Assembly: GCA_965240325.2 (NCBI GenBank)
Contig: OZ251228.1
Location: 2,170,001-2,234,000 of the forward strand
Length of the DNA: 64,000 nt
Direction of reading: 5' to 3'
DNA from: Rebecca billardiae RCC1528
Taxonomy: Eukaryota; Haptophyta
The notes below the pieces were generated by a model. It was given only the letters and a program-made list of their open reading frames with translations, was not told the DNA's origin and did no database searches. Below are positions 19,726 to 28,725 of the stretch, one piece after another (positions within the stretch are counted from its first letter, which is position 1; every line of letters begins with the position of its first letter). The position numbers and the translations under genes were made by a program.

Positions 19726-21072
19726 ATGGTCGACATGAAGAGCCCCAAGTGTGATCACGCGGGCTGCACCACGCGGCCTTTGTTCGGCATGCCGGGCGAC
19801 TCGCGCGCCAGCCGGTGCGCTACGCACAAGCTGGCCGGCATGGTCGACGTGAAGAGCCGCAAGTGTGATCACACGGGCTGCACCAAGGGGCCTTCGTACG
19901 GCATGCCGGGCGACGCGCGCGCCAGCCGGTGCGCCACGCACAAGCTGGCCGGCATGGTCAACGTGGTGAGCCCCACGTGTGATCACACCGGCTGCACCAA
20001 GGTGCCTTCTTTCGGCATGCCGGGCGACGCGCGCGCCAGCCGGTGCGCCACGCACAAGCTGGCCGGCATGGTCGACTTGGTGCACCCCAAGTGTGATCAC
20101 ACCGGCTGCACCACACGGCCTACCTTCGGCATGCCGGGCAACGTGCGCGCCAGCCGGTGCGCCACGCACAAGCTGGCCGGCATGGTCGATGTGAAGAGCC
20201 CCAAGTGTGATCACACCGGCTGCACCACACGGCCTACCTTCGGCATGGCGGGCAACGCGCGCGCCAGCCGGTGTGCTACGCACAAGCTGGCCGGCATGGT
20301 CGACGTGAGGAGCCCCAAGTGTGGTCACACCGGCTGCACCAAGGGGCCTTCATTCGGCATGCCGGGCGACGCGCGCGGCAGCCGGTGCGCCACGCACAAG
20401 CTGGCCGGCACGGTCGACTTGGTGCACCCCAAGTGTGATCACACCGGCTGTACCACACGGCCTACCTTCGGCATGCCGGGCGACGCACGCGCAAGCCGGT
20501 GCGCTACGCACAAGCTGTCCGGCATGGTCGGCTTGGTGCACCCCAAGTGTCATCACGCGGGCTGCACCAAGGGGCCTGCGTTCGGCATGCCGGGTGACAC
20601 GCGCGCCAGCCGGTGCGCTGAACACAAGCTGGCCGGCATGGTTAACACTCGGCTTGCCGTCCCCAAGCGCAGGCTGGAGCATGGCACCGGCGACCAGGGC
20701 ACGCGCGCAGCGAAGCGACAGCACAAAACCACAAGCTGCGTTGCCGCTGTTTTGGACGCCGCGCCGCAGCTTTCCCCACCGCCGCCGCTGGTCGCTGTCA
20801 GCATTGTCCGCTGGCGCTCGCCAGATGGCACGATCCGTTCGGTTGACGACGGGGTGGTCAATGATGGTGCCTGGGCCCTGGACGAGCGGCACCTGTCCGC
20901 CTTGCCCGGCAACGCAGGTGACGACGCAGTCCGGGCTGCCCATGGCAGCTACGACCAGGGTCTACCAGCACTACCGTCATCATCGATGGCGGCTGGAGCA
21001 GCACCGCGGCAGCAACCACAGGACATACCTGTGGTGATGGCCAGGAGGGTGGTCCGCGACGGTGCAGGCTGA
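19726..21072 (+). CDS. EsV-1-7 repeat protein, copy 2 (8 complete repeats)
   Basis: 448 residues from the first in-frame ATG at 19726, which falls inside a repeat (MVDMKSPK). Eight complete C-x4-C-x16-C-x2-H-x12 repeats follow (residues 9-312), then the conserved 130-residue tail. Compared with copy 1 the repeat containing TTRPNFG is missing. The ATG that would match the copy 1 start (19595) is out of frame because of indels between 19613 and 19670. The frame upstream runs without a start to a TAA at 19614-19616. Either this copy starts internally, or its 5' end is damaged, or a 5' exon exists that I cannot see. One repeat carries NVRAS instead of NARAS. Confidence 0.7.
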   Translation: MVDMKSPKCDHAGCTTRPLFGMPGDSRASRCATHKLAGMVDVKSRKCDHTGCTKGPSYGMPGDARASRCATHKLAGMVNVVSPTCDHTGCTKVPSFGMPGDARASRCATHKLAGMVDLVHPKCDHTGCTTRPTFGMPGNVRASRCATHKLAGMVDVKSPKCDHTGCTTRPTFGMAGNARASRCATHKLAGMVDVRSPKCGHTGCTKGPSFGMPGDARGSRCATHKLAGTVDLVHPKCDHTGCTTRPTFGMPGDARASRCATHKLSGMVGLVHPKCHHAGCTKGPAFGMPGDTRASRCAEHKLAGMVNTRLAVPKRRLEHGTGDQGTRAAKRQHKTTSCVAAVLDAAPQLSPPPPLVAVSIVRWRSPDGTIRSVDDGVVNDGAWALDERHLSALPGNAGDDAVRAAHGSYDQGLPALPSSSMAAGAAPRQQPQDIPVVMARRVVRDGAG

Positions 21073-21089
21073 TGAAGCCGTGAAGCGTG

Positions 21090-21128
21090 GCTCGTCGTGA
21101 TGATCTCCCAACGATCATCACGACGAGC
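21090..21128 (+). terminator. Perfect 16-bp hairpin after EsV-1-7 gene, copy 2
   Basis: Arms 21090-21105 and 21113-21128, loop tcccaac, identical to copy 1, 17 bases after the stop codon. Role inferred only from position and conservation between copies. Confidence 0.58.
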
Positions 21129-22172
21129 TTTCGTTCGAGCGAGCGCTGGCATCGGGCCGCCGATTCCGAGACGCCACCGGGCACGGCAGAAGTTCTTCAC
21201 CGCGCTCGACTTCACGCCCCTGTTCCGCTCATGTCGACCGGCGCCCCTCCACTCACGGCCGGCAGGGGCTGGCCCACCAAGCTGCTCAAGACCTTCATCG
21301 TCACTAACTCTTACTGGGACCTGCCAGCCGCACATCGGCACGCTCTGCAAGCAGCTGGCCTTCCCGGAGGCGTGCGCGATGGCGCAGAAGCACGGGCCCA
21401 ACACGGTGCATCTCGACGTGGACTTACTGCTCGAGCACGGGCCTGACCGCTGACGCGGTAGTCGCGCTGCTCGCGTGCAGCACTGCCTCCAGCCCGGGCG
21501 GCTGGCGCTTCCCCCCGTGCCACCTACGGCACCACCTCTCCGACGCCTGACGCCTGTGCAGAGGCTCGGGCTCTGGCTTCGGTTGACCCCTGCCAGAGAC
21601 GGGCACTGTGAGCTCTTTCATGAAGTCACTCGTGAAAACCGCACAGGAGGACCTCAATGGATGCTGCCTAGATGATGACTTCAGAGCGATTATTGGGCCA
21701 ACAAGCGCAGGTTTCCTCTATAGTTAAAGTTATTTAGCAGTAGTTCAGACTCTATTTTACTATGTATTTACCCATTTCAGACTCCGGTCAGAATGTCAGA
21801 ACACGGTCCGGGAGCGATCCGGATGCACCCGTAGCTATTGGAAATGTGTCACCGGACTGGTTAAATAGCTAGGAGAAATAGTAGAGTCTGAAGTAGTCAC
21901 AAAGTGAGAGTTTCACACCCTCCAGGGCACTTGTTGGCCATTCATAGCAACTCTACTTGGGGCCCTGTGGGACACTTCGGGCGTATTCATTCGGCCGCGC
22001 AGGAATGCGAAGATCATTTTCGGTACTGCCCGGTTTCTATGACCGGACTGGCAGGGGTCCACCGGAGCCAGAGCCCAGATCCGATATGTGCTGATGATTC
22101 GGATGCTGCGCGTGACAAAGTGCGCAATTATTCCGCAATAAAATTTACTGTAACAAAGCGCCTCGCCAACTA

Positions 22173-22173
<1 letters not shown>
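21129..22173. other. Downstream part of unit 2, no assigned gene
   Basis: Same content as 17018-18063, near-identical in sequence, including the KTFIVTNSYWDL-encoding stretch, the small MKSLVKTAQEDLNG ORF and the caataaaatt motif. Confidence 0.35.

Positions 22174-22260
<87 letters not shown>
22174..22260. repeat. (GA)n tract between units 2 and 3
   Basis: About 87 bp of GA dinucleotides at the same position as the tract between units 1 and 2, but longer. Confidence 0.97.
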
Positions 22261-22263
<3 letters not shown>

Positions 22264-22308
22264 CCGCCGCTATAACGCCACATATAGCAGTCGTTATAAC
22301 GATTAAGG

Positions 22309-23727
22309 TCACCGCCCCCGCCACGGCCACAGCCAACTACCACCAGAAAAGAGCGCAGCGAGGCCTGATGTGGTACTCTGCTGCGCGGTACCAGGGCTTC
22401 CCACGGCCGAGGCTGAGCTCCGTGGGCTGTTGATGGGCGCGCGCTGAGCCATGCGCATGGGTGCGACGGCAGCTGCCTTCGATGCCGTTGTCGCTTTCGC
22501 TGGCTTCGCCACCTTGGCCGCTGGAGCCTCAGCTGGCGTCGCCGCAGCGTCAGCAGCAGCTCCATCGGCTGCGCGGCGGCAGCCAGCGCGTGCAGAGGCA
22601 TTGGAGGACTTGCGGTACAGTGCCGCCCACGCCGCGTCCATGTTGCTCCAGCTGCGCGTGCCAAGCATCGCCTCGCGCACCGCCGCGACCGTCGCCGAGA
22701 GCGTCGACGGCGGCGTGCCGAGGAACAGGCGCGAGCGGATGAGAAGCAGCATGTCTACGAGGACGGACGGCGGGGCTGCGCTCGGGCGCGGCACGAGCGA
22801 GGAAGGGAGGAGCACGTTGAAGCGCTGCTTGAGCCGCGCGATGGTCGGCGAGCTCGCCGGGAAGTCGTGCGGGTCGTGCGCGAGCACGAGAGGCGTGCTG
22901 GGCGGCAGCGCCGCGCGCTCCAGCCACCCCTGCACGTACTCGGTGCTCAGCTGGCACACGTCTGCCGGGCGCCAGATGGGCTCGCGCGTGGGATAGATGA
23001 GGTGCGAGACGTCGGCGCTGCCGCACGCCTCGCCGAGCGGGAGGACGAGCCGCTCGACGCACGCCTTCTCCACCCAGCGCAGGTGCGCGCCCACGTAAGC
23101 GGCGCGACCGCCCTGCAGGTGGCGCTCGATGAAGCTGTCCACGGCTGCGCGCAGCGCGCGCGACGGGCGCAGCAGCAGCTGCGCGCTCAGCGTGCCGAAG
23201 AAGAGCTCGGAGGCGGGCGTGCGCGCGTAGAACAGCCGCTTCGTCTCGAGGCGCACGATTCGTCGCCCCTCCCTTTCGAGCCGCGCCTCATCGCTCGCGT
23301 CGGCGACGCAGAGCCAGCTGTCGAAAGCGCCGCGATAGTCGAGGTGCTCACCAAAGTGATGGGTGAAGGCCCTGGGCAGGAGCATGCGCGCGTCCTCGCC
23401 CGCGTCGGCTCGTGTGGCCACGAAGGCGGCAAGGCTGCTCAACTCGCTGAGGAAGTTGTTCAGCCGCCCGTACGCCTCGCGAAAAGTATAGTATGTCGCG
23501 TTGCGGCCGCTGCAGCTCACGACCGCCGCTCCGATGGCCGGCGGCTCACCGAACGGCTGATACCATCCGCGCACGAGCCGCGGCGGATCCCACGCGAAAG
23601 GGTGCTCGGGGACCTCAAGCGTCGGCACCACGCCGGGCCTGGCGTCGATGCTGCGGCTGTCGAGCGCCGTGCCAAGCATCAAGCTCGCCATGGTGACAAG
23701 CGCGGCGCGATGAGCAGCGGCAGCCAT
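22309..23727 (-). CDS. O-fucosyltransferase-like protein, copy 3
   Basis: 472 residues from ATG at 23727. Nearly identical to copy 2, with one visible change (RIVRLE for RIARLE) among very few. Secretory N-terminus, entry motif, HLR and GTPPSTLS motifs are all intact. An in-frame extension to 23787 starts from a non-homologous stretch and is not supported. Confidence 0.63.
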   Translation of the reverse strand: MAAAAHRAALVTMASLMLGTALDSRSIDARPGVVPTLEVPEHPFAWDPPRLVRGWYQPFGEPPAIGAAVVSCSGRNATYYTFREAYGRLNNFLSELSSLAAFVATRADAGEDARMLLPRAFTHHFGEHLDYRGAFDSWLCVADASDEARLEREGRRIVRLETKRLFYARTPASELFFGTLSAQLLLRPSRALRAAVDSFIERHLQGGRAAYVGAHLRWVEKACVERLVLPLGEACGSADVSHLIYPTREPIWRPADVCQLSTEYVQGWLERAALPPSTPLVLAHDPHDFPASSPTIARLKQRFNVLLPSSLVPRPSAAPPSVLVDMLLLIRSRLFLGTPPSTLSATVAAVREAMLGTRSWSNMDAAWAALYRKSSNASARAGCRRAADGAAADAAATPAEAPAAKVAKPAKATTASKAAAVAPMRMAQRAPINSPRSSASAVGSPGTAQQSTTSGLAALFSGGSWLWPWRGR

Positions 23728-23855
23728 GCTGCCTCGCGGACATAAAGTAATCCTCAATCCCAGGCGCGCGGCACACCGAAGCCGCAACTGGAGGGCTGCC
23801 GTCGTCGATCGGCGACGCGCGCGCCAGCCGGTGCTCCGCGCACAAGCTGGCCGGG

Positions 23856-25430
23856 ATGGTCGACATGAAGAGCCCCAAGTGTGATCACGCGGGCTGCACC
23901 ACGCGGCCTTTGTTCGGCATGCCGGGCGACTCGCGCGCCAGCCGGTGCGCTACGCACAAGCTGGCCGGCATGGTCGACGTGAAGAGCCGCAAGTGTGATC
24001 ACACCGGCTGCACCAAGGTGCCTGCGTTCGGCATGCCGGGTGACTCGCGCGCCAGCCGGTGTGCTGAGCACAAGCTGGCCGGCATGGTCGACGCGAGGCA
24101 CCCCAAGTGTGATCACGCGGGCTGCACCACGCAGCCTTCGTTCGGCATGCCGGGCGACGCGCGCGGCAGCCGGTGCGCCACGCACAAGCTGGCCGGCATG
24201 GTCGACTTGGTGCACCGCACGTGCGATCACGCGGGCTGCACCAAGCAGCCTTCGTTCGGCATGCCGGGCGACGCGCGCGCCAGCCGGTGCGCTACGCACA
24301 AGCTGGCCGGCATGGTCGACATGAAGAACCCCAAGTGTGATCACACGGGCTGCACCAAGGGGCCTTCGTACGGCATGCCGGGCGACGCGCGCGCCAGCCG
24401 GTGCGCCACGCACAAGCTGGCCGGCATGGTCAACGTGGTGAGCCCCAAGTGTGGTCACACCGGCTGCACCAAGGGGCCTTCATTCGGCATGCCGGGCGAC
24501 GCGCGCGGCAGCCGGTGCGCTACGCACAAGCTGGCCGGAATGGTCGACGTGAAGAGCCCCAAGTGTGGTCACACCGGCTGCACCAAGGGGCCTTCATTCG
24601 GCATGCCGGGCGACGCGCGCGGCAGCCGGTGCGCTACGCACAAGCTGGCCGGAATGGTCGACGTGAAGAGCCTCAAGTGTGATCACACCGGCTGCACCAA
24701 GCGGCCTTCGTTCGGCATGCCGGGTGACGCGCGCGCCAGCCGGTGCGGTACGCACAAGCTGGCCGGTATGGTCGACGTGAAGAACCCCAAGTGTGACCAC
24801 GCGGGCTGCACCAAGGGGCCTTCGTTCGGCATGCCGGGTGACGCGCGCGCCAGCCGGTGCGGTACGCACAAGCTGGCCGGCATGGTCGACATGAAGAACC
24901 CCAAGTGTGATCACGCGGGCTGCACCAAGGGGCCTTCATTCGGCATGCCGGGTGACACGCGCGTCAGCCGGTGCGCTGAACACAAGCTGGCCGGCATGGT
25001 TAACACTCGGCTTGCCGTCCCCAAGCGCAGGCTGGAGCATGGCACCGGCGACCAGGGCACGCGCGCAGCGAAGCGACAGCACAAAACCACAAGCTGCGTT
25101 GCCGCTGTTTTGGACGCCGCGCCGCAGCTTTCCCCACCGCCGCCGCTGGTCGCTGTCAGCATCGTCCGCTGGCGCTCGCCAGATGGCACGATCCGTTCGG
25201 TTGACGACGGGGTGGTCAATGATGGTGCCTGGGCCCTGGACGAGCGGCACCTGTCCGCCTTGCCCGGCAACGCAGGTGACGACGCAGTCCGGGCTGCCCA
25301 TGGCAGCTACGACCAGGGTCTACCAGCACTACCGTCATCATCGATGGCGGCTGGAGCAGCACCGCGGCAGCAACCACAGGACATACCTGTGGTGATGGCC
25401 AGGAGGGTGGTCCGCGACGGTGCAGGCTGA
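23856..25430 (+). CDS. EsV-1-7 repeat protein, copy 3 (10 complete repeats)
   Basis: 524 residues from the first in-frame ATG at 23856 (MVDMKSPK). Ten complete repeats (residues 9-388) then the common tail. The array is not a simple extension of copies 1 and 2: it has unique repeats (TTQPSFG, TKQPSFG, TKRPSFG), two consecutive near-identical CGHTGC repeats, and CGTH in place of CATH in two late repeats. Every Cys and His of the motif is kept in all ten. As in copy 2, the ATG matching the copy 1 start is out of frame. Confidence 0.72.
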   Translation: MVDMKSPKCDHAGCTTRPLFGMPGDSRASRCATHKLAGMVDVKSRKCDHTGCTKVPAFGMPGDSRASRCAEHKLAGMVDARHPKCDHAGCTTQPSFGMPGDARGSRCATHKLAGMVDLVHRTCDHAGCTKQPSFGMPGDARASRCATHKLAGMVDMKNPKCDHTGCTKGPSYGMPGDARASRCATHKLAGMVNVVSPKCGHTGCTKGPSFGMPGDARGSRCATHKLAGMVDVKSPKCGHTGCTKGPSFGMPGDARGSRCATHKLAGMVDVKSLKCDHTGCTKRPSFGMPGDARASRCGTHKLAGMVDVKNPKCDHAGCTKGPSFGMPGDARASRCGTHKLAGMVDMKNPKCDHAGCTKGPSFGMPGDTRVSRCAEHKLAGMVNTRLAVPKRRLEHGTGDQGTRAAKRQHKTTSCVAAVLDAAPQLSPPPPLVAVSIVRWRSPDGTIRSVDDGVVNDGAWALDERHLSALPGNAGDDAVRAAHGSYDQGLPALPSSSMAAGAAPRQQPQDIPVVMARRVVRDGAG

Positions 25431-25447
25431 TGAAGCCGTAAAGCGTG

Positions 25448-25486
25448 GCTCGTCGTGATGATCTCCCAACGATCATCACGACGAGC
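25448..25486 (+). terminator. Perfect 16-bp hairpin after EsV-1-7 gene, copy 3
   Basis: Arms 25448-25463 and 25471-25486, loop tcccaac, again 17 bases after the stop codon and identical in sequence to copies 1 and 2. Confidence 0.58.
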
Positions 25487-26045
25487 TTTCGTTCGAGCGA
25501 GCGCTGGCATCGGGCCGCCGATTCCGAGACGCCACCGGGCACGGCAGAAGTTCTTCACCGCGCTCGACTTCACGCCCCTGTTCCGCTCATGTCGACCGGC
25601 GCCCCTCCACTCACGGCCGGCAGGGGCTGGCCCACCAAGCTGCTCAAGACCTTCATCGTCACTAACTCTTACTGGGACCTGCCAGCCGCACATCGGCACG
25701 CTCTGCAAGCAGCTGGCCTTCCCGGAGGCGTGCGCGATGGCGCAGAAGCACGGGCCCAACACGGTGCATCTCGACGTGGACTTACTGCTCGAGCACGGGC
25801 CTGACCCCTGACGCGGTAGTCGCGCTGCTCGCGTGCAGCACTGCCTCCAGCCCGGGCGGCTGGCGCTTCCCCCCGTGCCACCTACGGCACCACCTCTCCG
25901 ACGCCTGACGCCTGTGCAGAGGCTTGGATCCGATTTGTGCTGATGATTCGGATATGCTGCGCGCAAAGTCGTGCGCAATTCCGCCCGGCAATAAAATTTT
26001 CTATAACAAAGCGCCTCGCCAACTAAGGAGAGTGAGAGAGAATGA

Positions 26046-26050
<5 letters not shown>
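25487..26050. other. Downstream part of unit 3, shortened
   Basis: Holds the KTFIVTNSYWDL-encoding stretch as in the other units, then the deletion at about 25925. The end is diverged (ctaaggagagtgagagagaatgagattt). Confidence 0.35.

Positions 26051-26121
<71 letters not shown>
26051..26121. repeat. (GA)n tract at the right edge of unit 3
   Basis: About 70 bp of GA dinucleotides, then gctatatatatgaccgcgttccgcggtc, the start of an unrelated dispersed palindromic repeat. Confidence 0.95.
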
Positions 26122-26122
<1 letters not shown>

Positions 26123-26123
<1 letters not shown>

Positions 26124-26195
26124 ATATATATGACCGCGTTCCGCGGTCCTTTTCTGCATCATAGAATCAACGCAGTTGGGGGCCCGCGGTGGCCG
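26123..26195 (+). repeat. Dispersed palindromic repeat, copy A
   Basis: Contains the near-palindrome gaccgcgttccgcggtc, then tcctttt and, after a variable spacer, ggggcccgcggtgg. A second good copy in inverted orientation lies at 38674-38746 and a weaker one at 27683-27790. Confidence 0.75.
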
Positions 26196-27496
26196 TGCAA
26201 TCGCGGCTCTCCGCCGTGGCAGTTCGCCAGTTGAAGTACGGTTCTGAGTCCGACCGTTGATGCATCATGTGTTTGTGACTGATCAGCTCGGATCCGACCC
26301 GTCCGCGATCGTGCCGAGTGAGTCGTGCCGCGGAGCTCGGAGTACTGAAGGAGTCGGGTGTGACAGCAGGGTGCTTTAGCGCTGCGGCTCGTGTCAGCCA
26401 ACGACCACAGACGTACTCTGGCCACTTGACCCGTTGCACGGGTGAGTGACCGTACGCCCTCAGCAGGCCATAGACACCAATCCAATCCGCTCGTCGTCAG
26501 GTGGCGCCGTTGCTGAGATCGAGCTGCAAAACCCTCAGCAGGTGGGCAAGTGAGTGAAGGAAACTGGGGGAGGACTGTCGCAGCGCGCGCCGCGGTGGGA
26601 AGAGTCAAGAGATCGAAGACTTGCCTCGCATCTGCAGCTCTGGCAGCGTTCCCTCTCGCGGCGGTGGAAGCCGACGACGAGGAGGATTCTGACGACGCAA
26701 TTGTCGACGACTGCTGGGAAGCCGCTGCGGTGAGACTGTGCCGTGTGCACAGCTGCTGAAATGGTACTGAAATGCTACTGCGCGCGCCGCGCGACTCGGG
26801 GTGATGGAGAGCGGATGGCGACAGCAGCAGCAGTCCTCATGAAGACGATGAAGCTGGCGGCACGGGTGCACGAGGTGGCAGGCGAAAGCGCGCAGACGAG
26901 ACCGTATTGGACACACCTGAGCCGCACGCGCGTGCCTGGCGCCGAGCGCGAGCCGCTGCAAACGCAACATGATGAACTCAGCAACTAGCTACCGCGCGCG
27001 CCACGACGGCGCGGCACTAGCTGATGCAGGCCGTACTGCCGTCACTGCTTCTGCGATCATGCGCCACGGTCGCAGCTGACTGCGTGAGCAGCAAGCGGGA
27101 GGCGGGTCCGGAGGCACGTGCAGGCGCGCTCGCAGCCAGGGGTTGGTCCCCGATCCGCCATCGTGCGGGGCCACGTGACTCACCTCCGATCCGGATGAGT
27201 GGCCCAGTCCGGACGTCACGCGATCCGGGACGACGAATACGGTTCGCTCGTAACGAACCGTTACGCTAAAGTCACGGCCGGCTCACGTCCAGATCGCGCT
27301 TGACTCATTCTATGATTTAACGACACAGGTAGGACGACGCGGGTCTCCTGATTCGTCGGCGGCAGTCAGCCCGATCGTCGACACGAAGTCGGCGAGTTGG
27401 TGAATGGTGGCAGAGCATAGCCTGCACCGCGATCGTAAAGCTTGAGCGCAGTAGGGAATATCGTGGGCGCGTCCATTACTCGCCGAATGAACGTCT

Positions 27497-27653
27497 CTAT
27501 GCGGTCTCAAAAAATCGAAACTCGGTCTCCCCCTCCCTGAAAATCGCCCCAGCCCCGTCCCTTTTTTCTTGATCACTGAAAGATCTTTTTGAAACGTGGT
27601 TAGGGCCCGCACTGCGGGCTCCACGCTGCGCGCTCCGCCCTGCACCGCGGGCC
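27497..27653 (-). repeat. Dispersed repeat of about 155 bp, copy A
   Basis: Matches 37121-37283 in inverted orientation: the read-out of both begins with ggcccgcggtgcagggcgga, continues through gtttcaaaaagatcttt and ends in gaccgagtttcgaa. It lies inside the 27302-28482 segment. Confidence 0.8.
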
Positions 27654-27682
27654 ATAAGCTAATTTTGCTAATAATGTCATCA

Positions 27683-27790
27683 GCCGCGTTCCGACGCGGT
27701 CGTCCTTTTATTGATGAGTCAGAGTGCTTATCCGTAACTATATAGAATCAACGCAGCGCTATATATATATAGTTGGGGGCCCTGACAGTG
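27683..27790 (+). repeat. Dispersed palindromic repeat, diverged copy
   Basis: ccgcgttccgacgcggtcgtccttttatt, then tagaatcaacgcag and gttgggggccc as in the copy at 26123-26195, with an (AT)n insertion. Confidence 0.6.
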
Positions 27791-28679
27791 GCGGTCTCTC
27801 TGACTCTCACTCTCTCCGTCGCAGTTGAAGTACTCCTCACGATGTTCGTTTGCCTGCCCGGTGCCCCGGTCAGCCGGGACTCCGCACGGTCGAATGTCAC
27901 TTGATCGATATCATCCGATCAGCATTCAGCTGAACCGACGGCGACAGCAGTCGCGTGAGTCGACTACAGAGTACAGACGAGTACAGTACACCTACGGCTA
28001 CGGTCGTGCCGCGTCACAGGCTGCTGACTTGAAAGGAGACGGCCTGACGGGTGCGTGACAGCAAGGAGCTTATTTAGCGCTGCGGCCGATAGGTTGCACG
28101 CGGAAAAACCGGTCTTAATTAAATCGGACCGGCCGCCCGCGCCCTCGACTGAGCCTACTGACGTAACTTACTACTTAGTCACTGCGGGAGTGTTAGTGTT
28201 ACAGTACGTTCTAATCATTCACAAATCACAGAGTGGTCTTAGGCTCCGGCTCCGGTCCACCCCCCCAGCTCCATTGACCATTAATTACATCTTGGCCTTG
28301 GGCCCCCCGAGCCGAAGTCCGAACCAAGCATAGCGGACCATGCAGCAGTGAGCAGAGTCCCTTCCGACCCGCCCGATTGATGACTTCAACTTAACTATCG
28401 AGAAATGTGTTAATGTCGCATCCGACCGGCTTCGGCCGCCCGCGTCACGTCCTACCTGTGTCGTTAAATCATAGAATGAGTCTGATCACCCGGAGCCCGT
28501 TATAAAGGGGAATTTAGACCTCCCAATAGGTTCAGACTCTATGGCGGGCCGTAGGTCCGCCCCTTGTAGTGCCCGGGAAAAAGAAAAGAAAAGAAAAGAA
28601 AAAGAAACTCGCCTCGCAAAGAAAAGAAAATCGCCTCGCTCGGCTACCGGGCGCCCTCGCAGCTCCCACTACTCGGACT

Positions 28680-28725
28680 CGACACAGGTAGGACGACGCG
28701 GGTCTCCTGATTCGTCGGCGGCAGT
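28680..28725 (+). repeat. 46-bp exact direct repeat of 27321-27366
   Basis: cgacacaggtaggacgacgc followed by gggtctcctgattcgtcggcggcagt occurs identically at 27321-27366. It is part of the same family as the 35-bp inverted repeat ends. Confidence 0.9.

Larger units (their letters stand above)
18129..22260. repeat. Tandem unit 2
   Basis: Second direct copy, almost identical to unit 1 over its whole length, including non-coding parts. It lacks one 114-bp repeat of the EsV-1-7 array, and its gene-gene junction (ataaagtaatcctcaatccgcc) differs from that of unit 1. Confidence 0.95.
22261..26121. repeat. Tandem unit 3 (with internal deletion near its end)
   Basis: Third direct copy. It has ten EsV-1-7 repeats in a different order, and lacks about 510 bp present in units 1 and 2: the sequence jumps from cctgtgcagaggct (25921) to gatccgatttgtgctgatgattcgg. 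It ends in (GA)n. Confidence 0.93.
27302..28482. mobile_element. 1.18-kb segment bounded by a perfect 35-bp inverted repeat
   Basis: 27302-27336 (gactcattctatgatttaac, continuing gacacaggtaggacg) is the exact reverse complement of 28448-28482. Partial copies of this end occur at 3979-4020 and around 36935-36980 and 37040-37110. No transposase is seen inside. It may be a non-autonomous DNA transposon, or two separate copies of a small repeat in opposite orientation. Confidence 0.5.

Noticed and set aside
18178-20328. 716-residue fusion protein (antisense repeats plus O-fucosyltransferase-like)
   Set aside because: The extension beyond 19596 is the antisense of the EsV-1-7 array, and the matching ATG of copies 1 and 3 gives the conserved length. 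Kept only as a low-interest observation.
26743-26988. Possible PIF/Harbinger transposase fragment (TRPYWTHLSRTRVPG)
   Set aside because: Only a faint resemblance to the RxxWVHP region, no catalytic triad or extended similarity.
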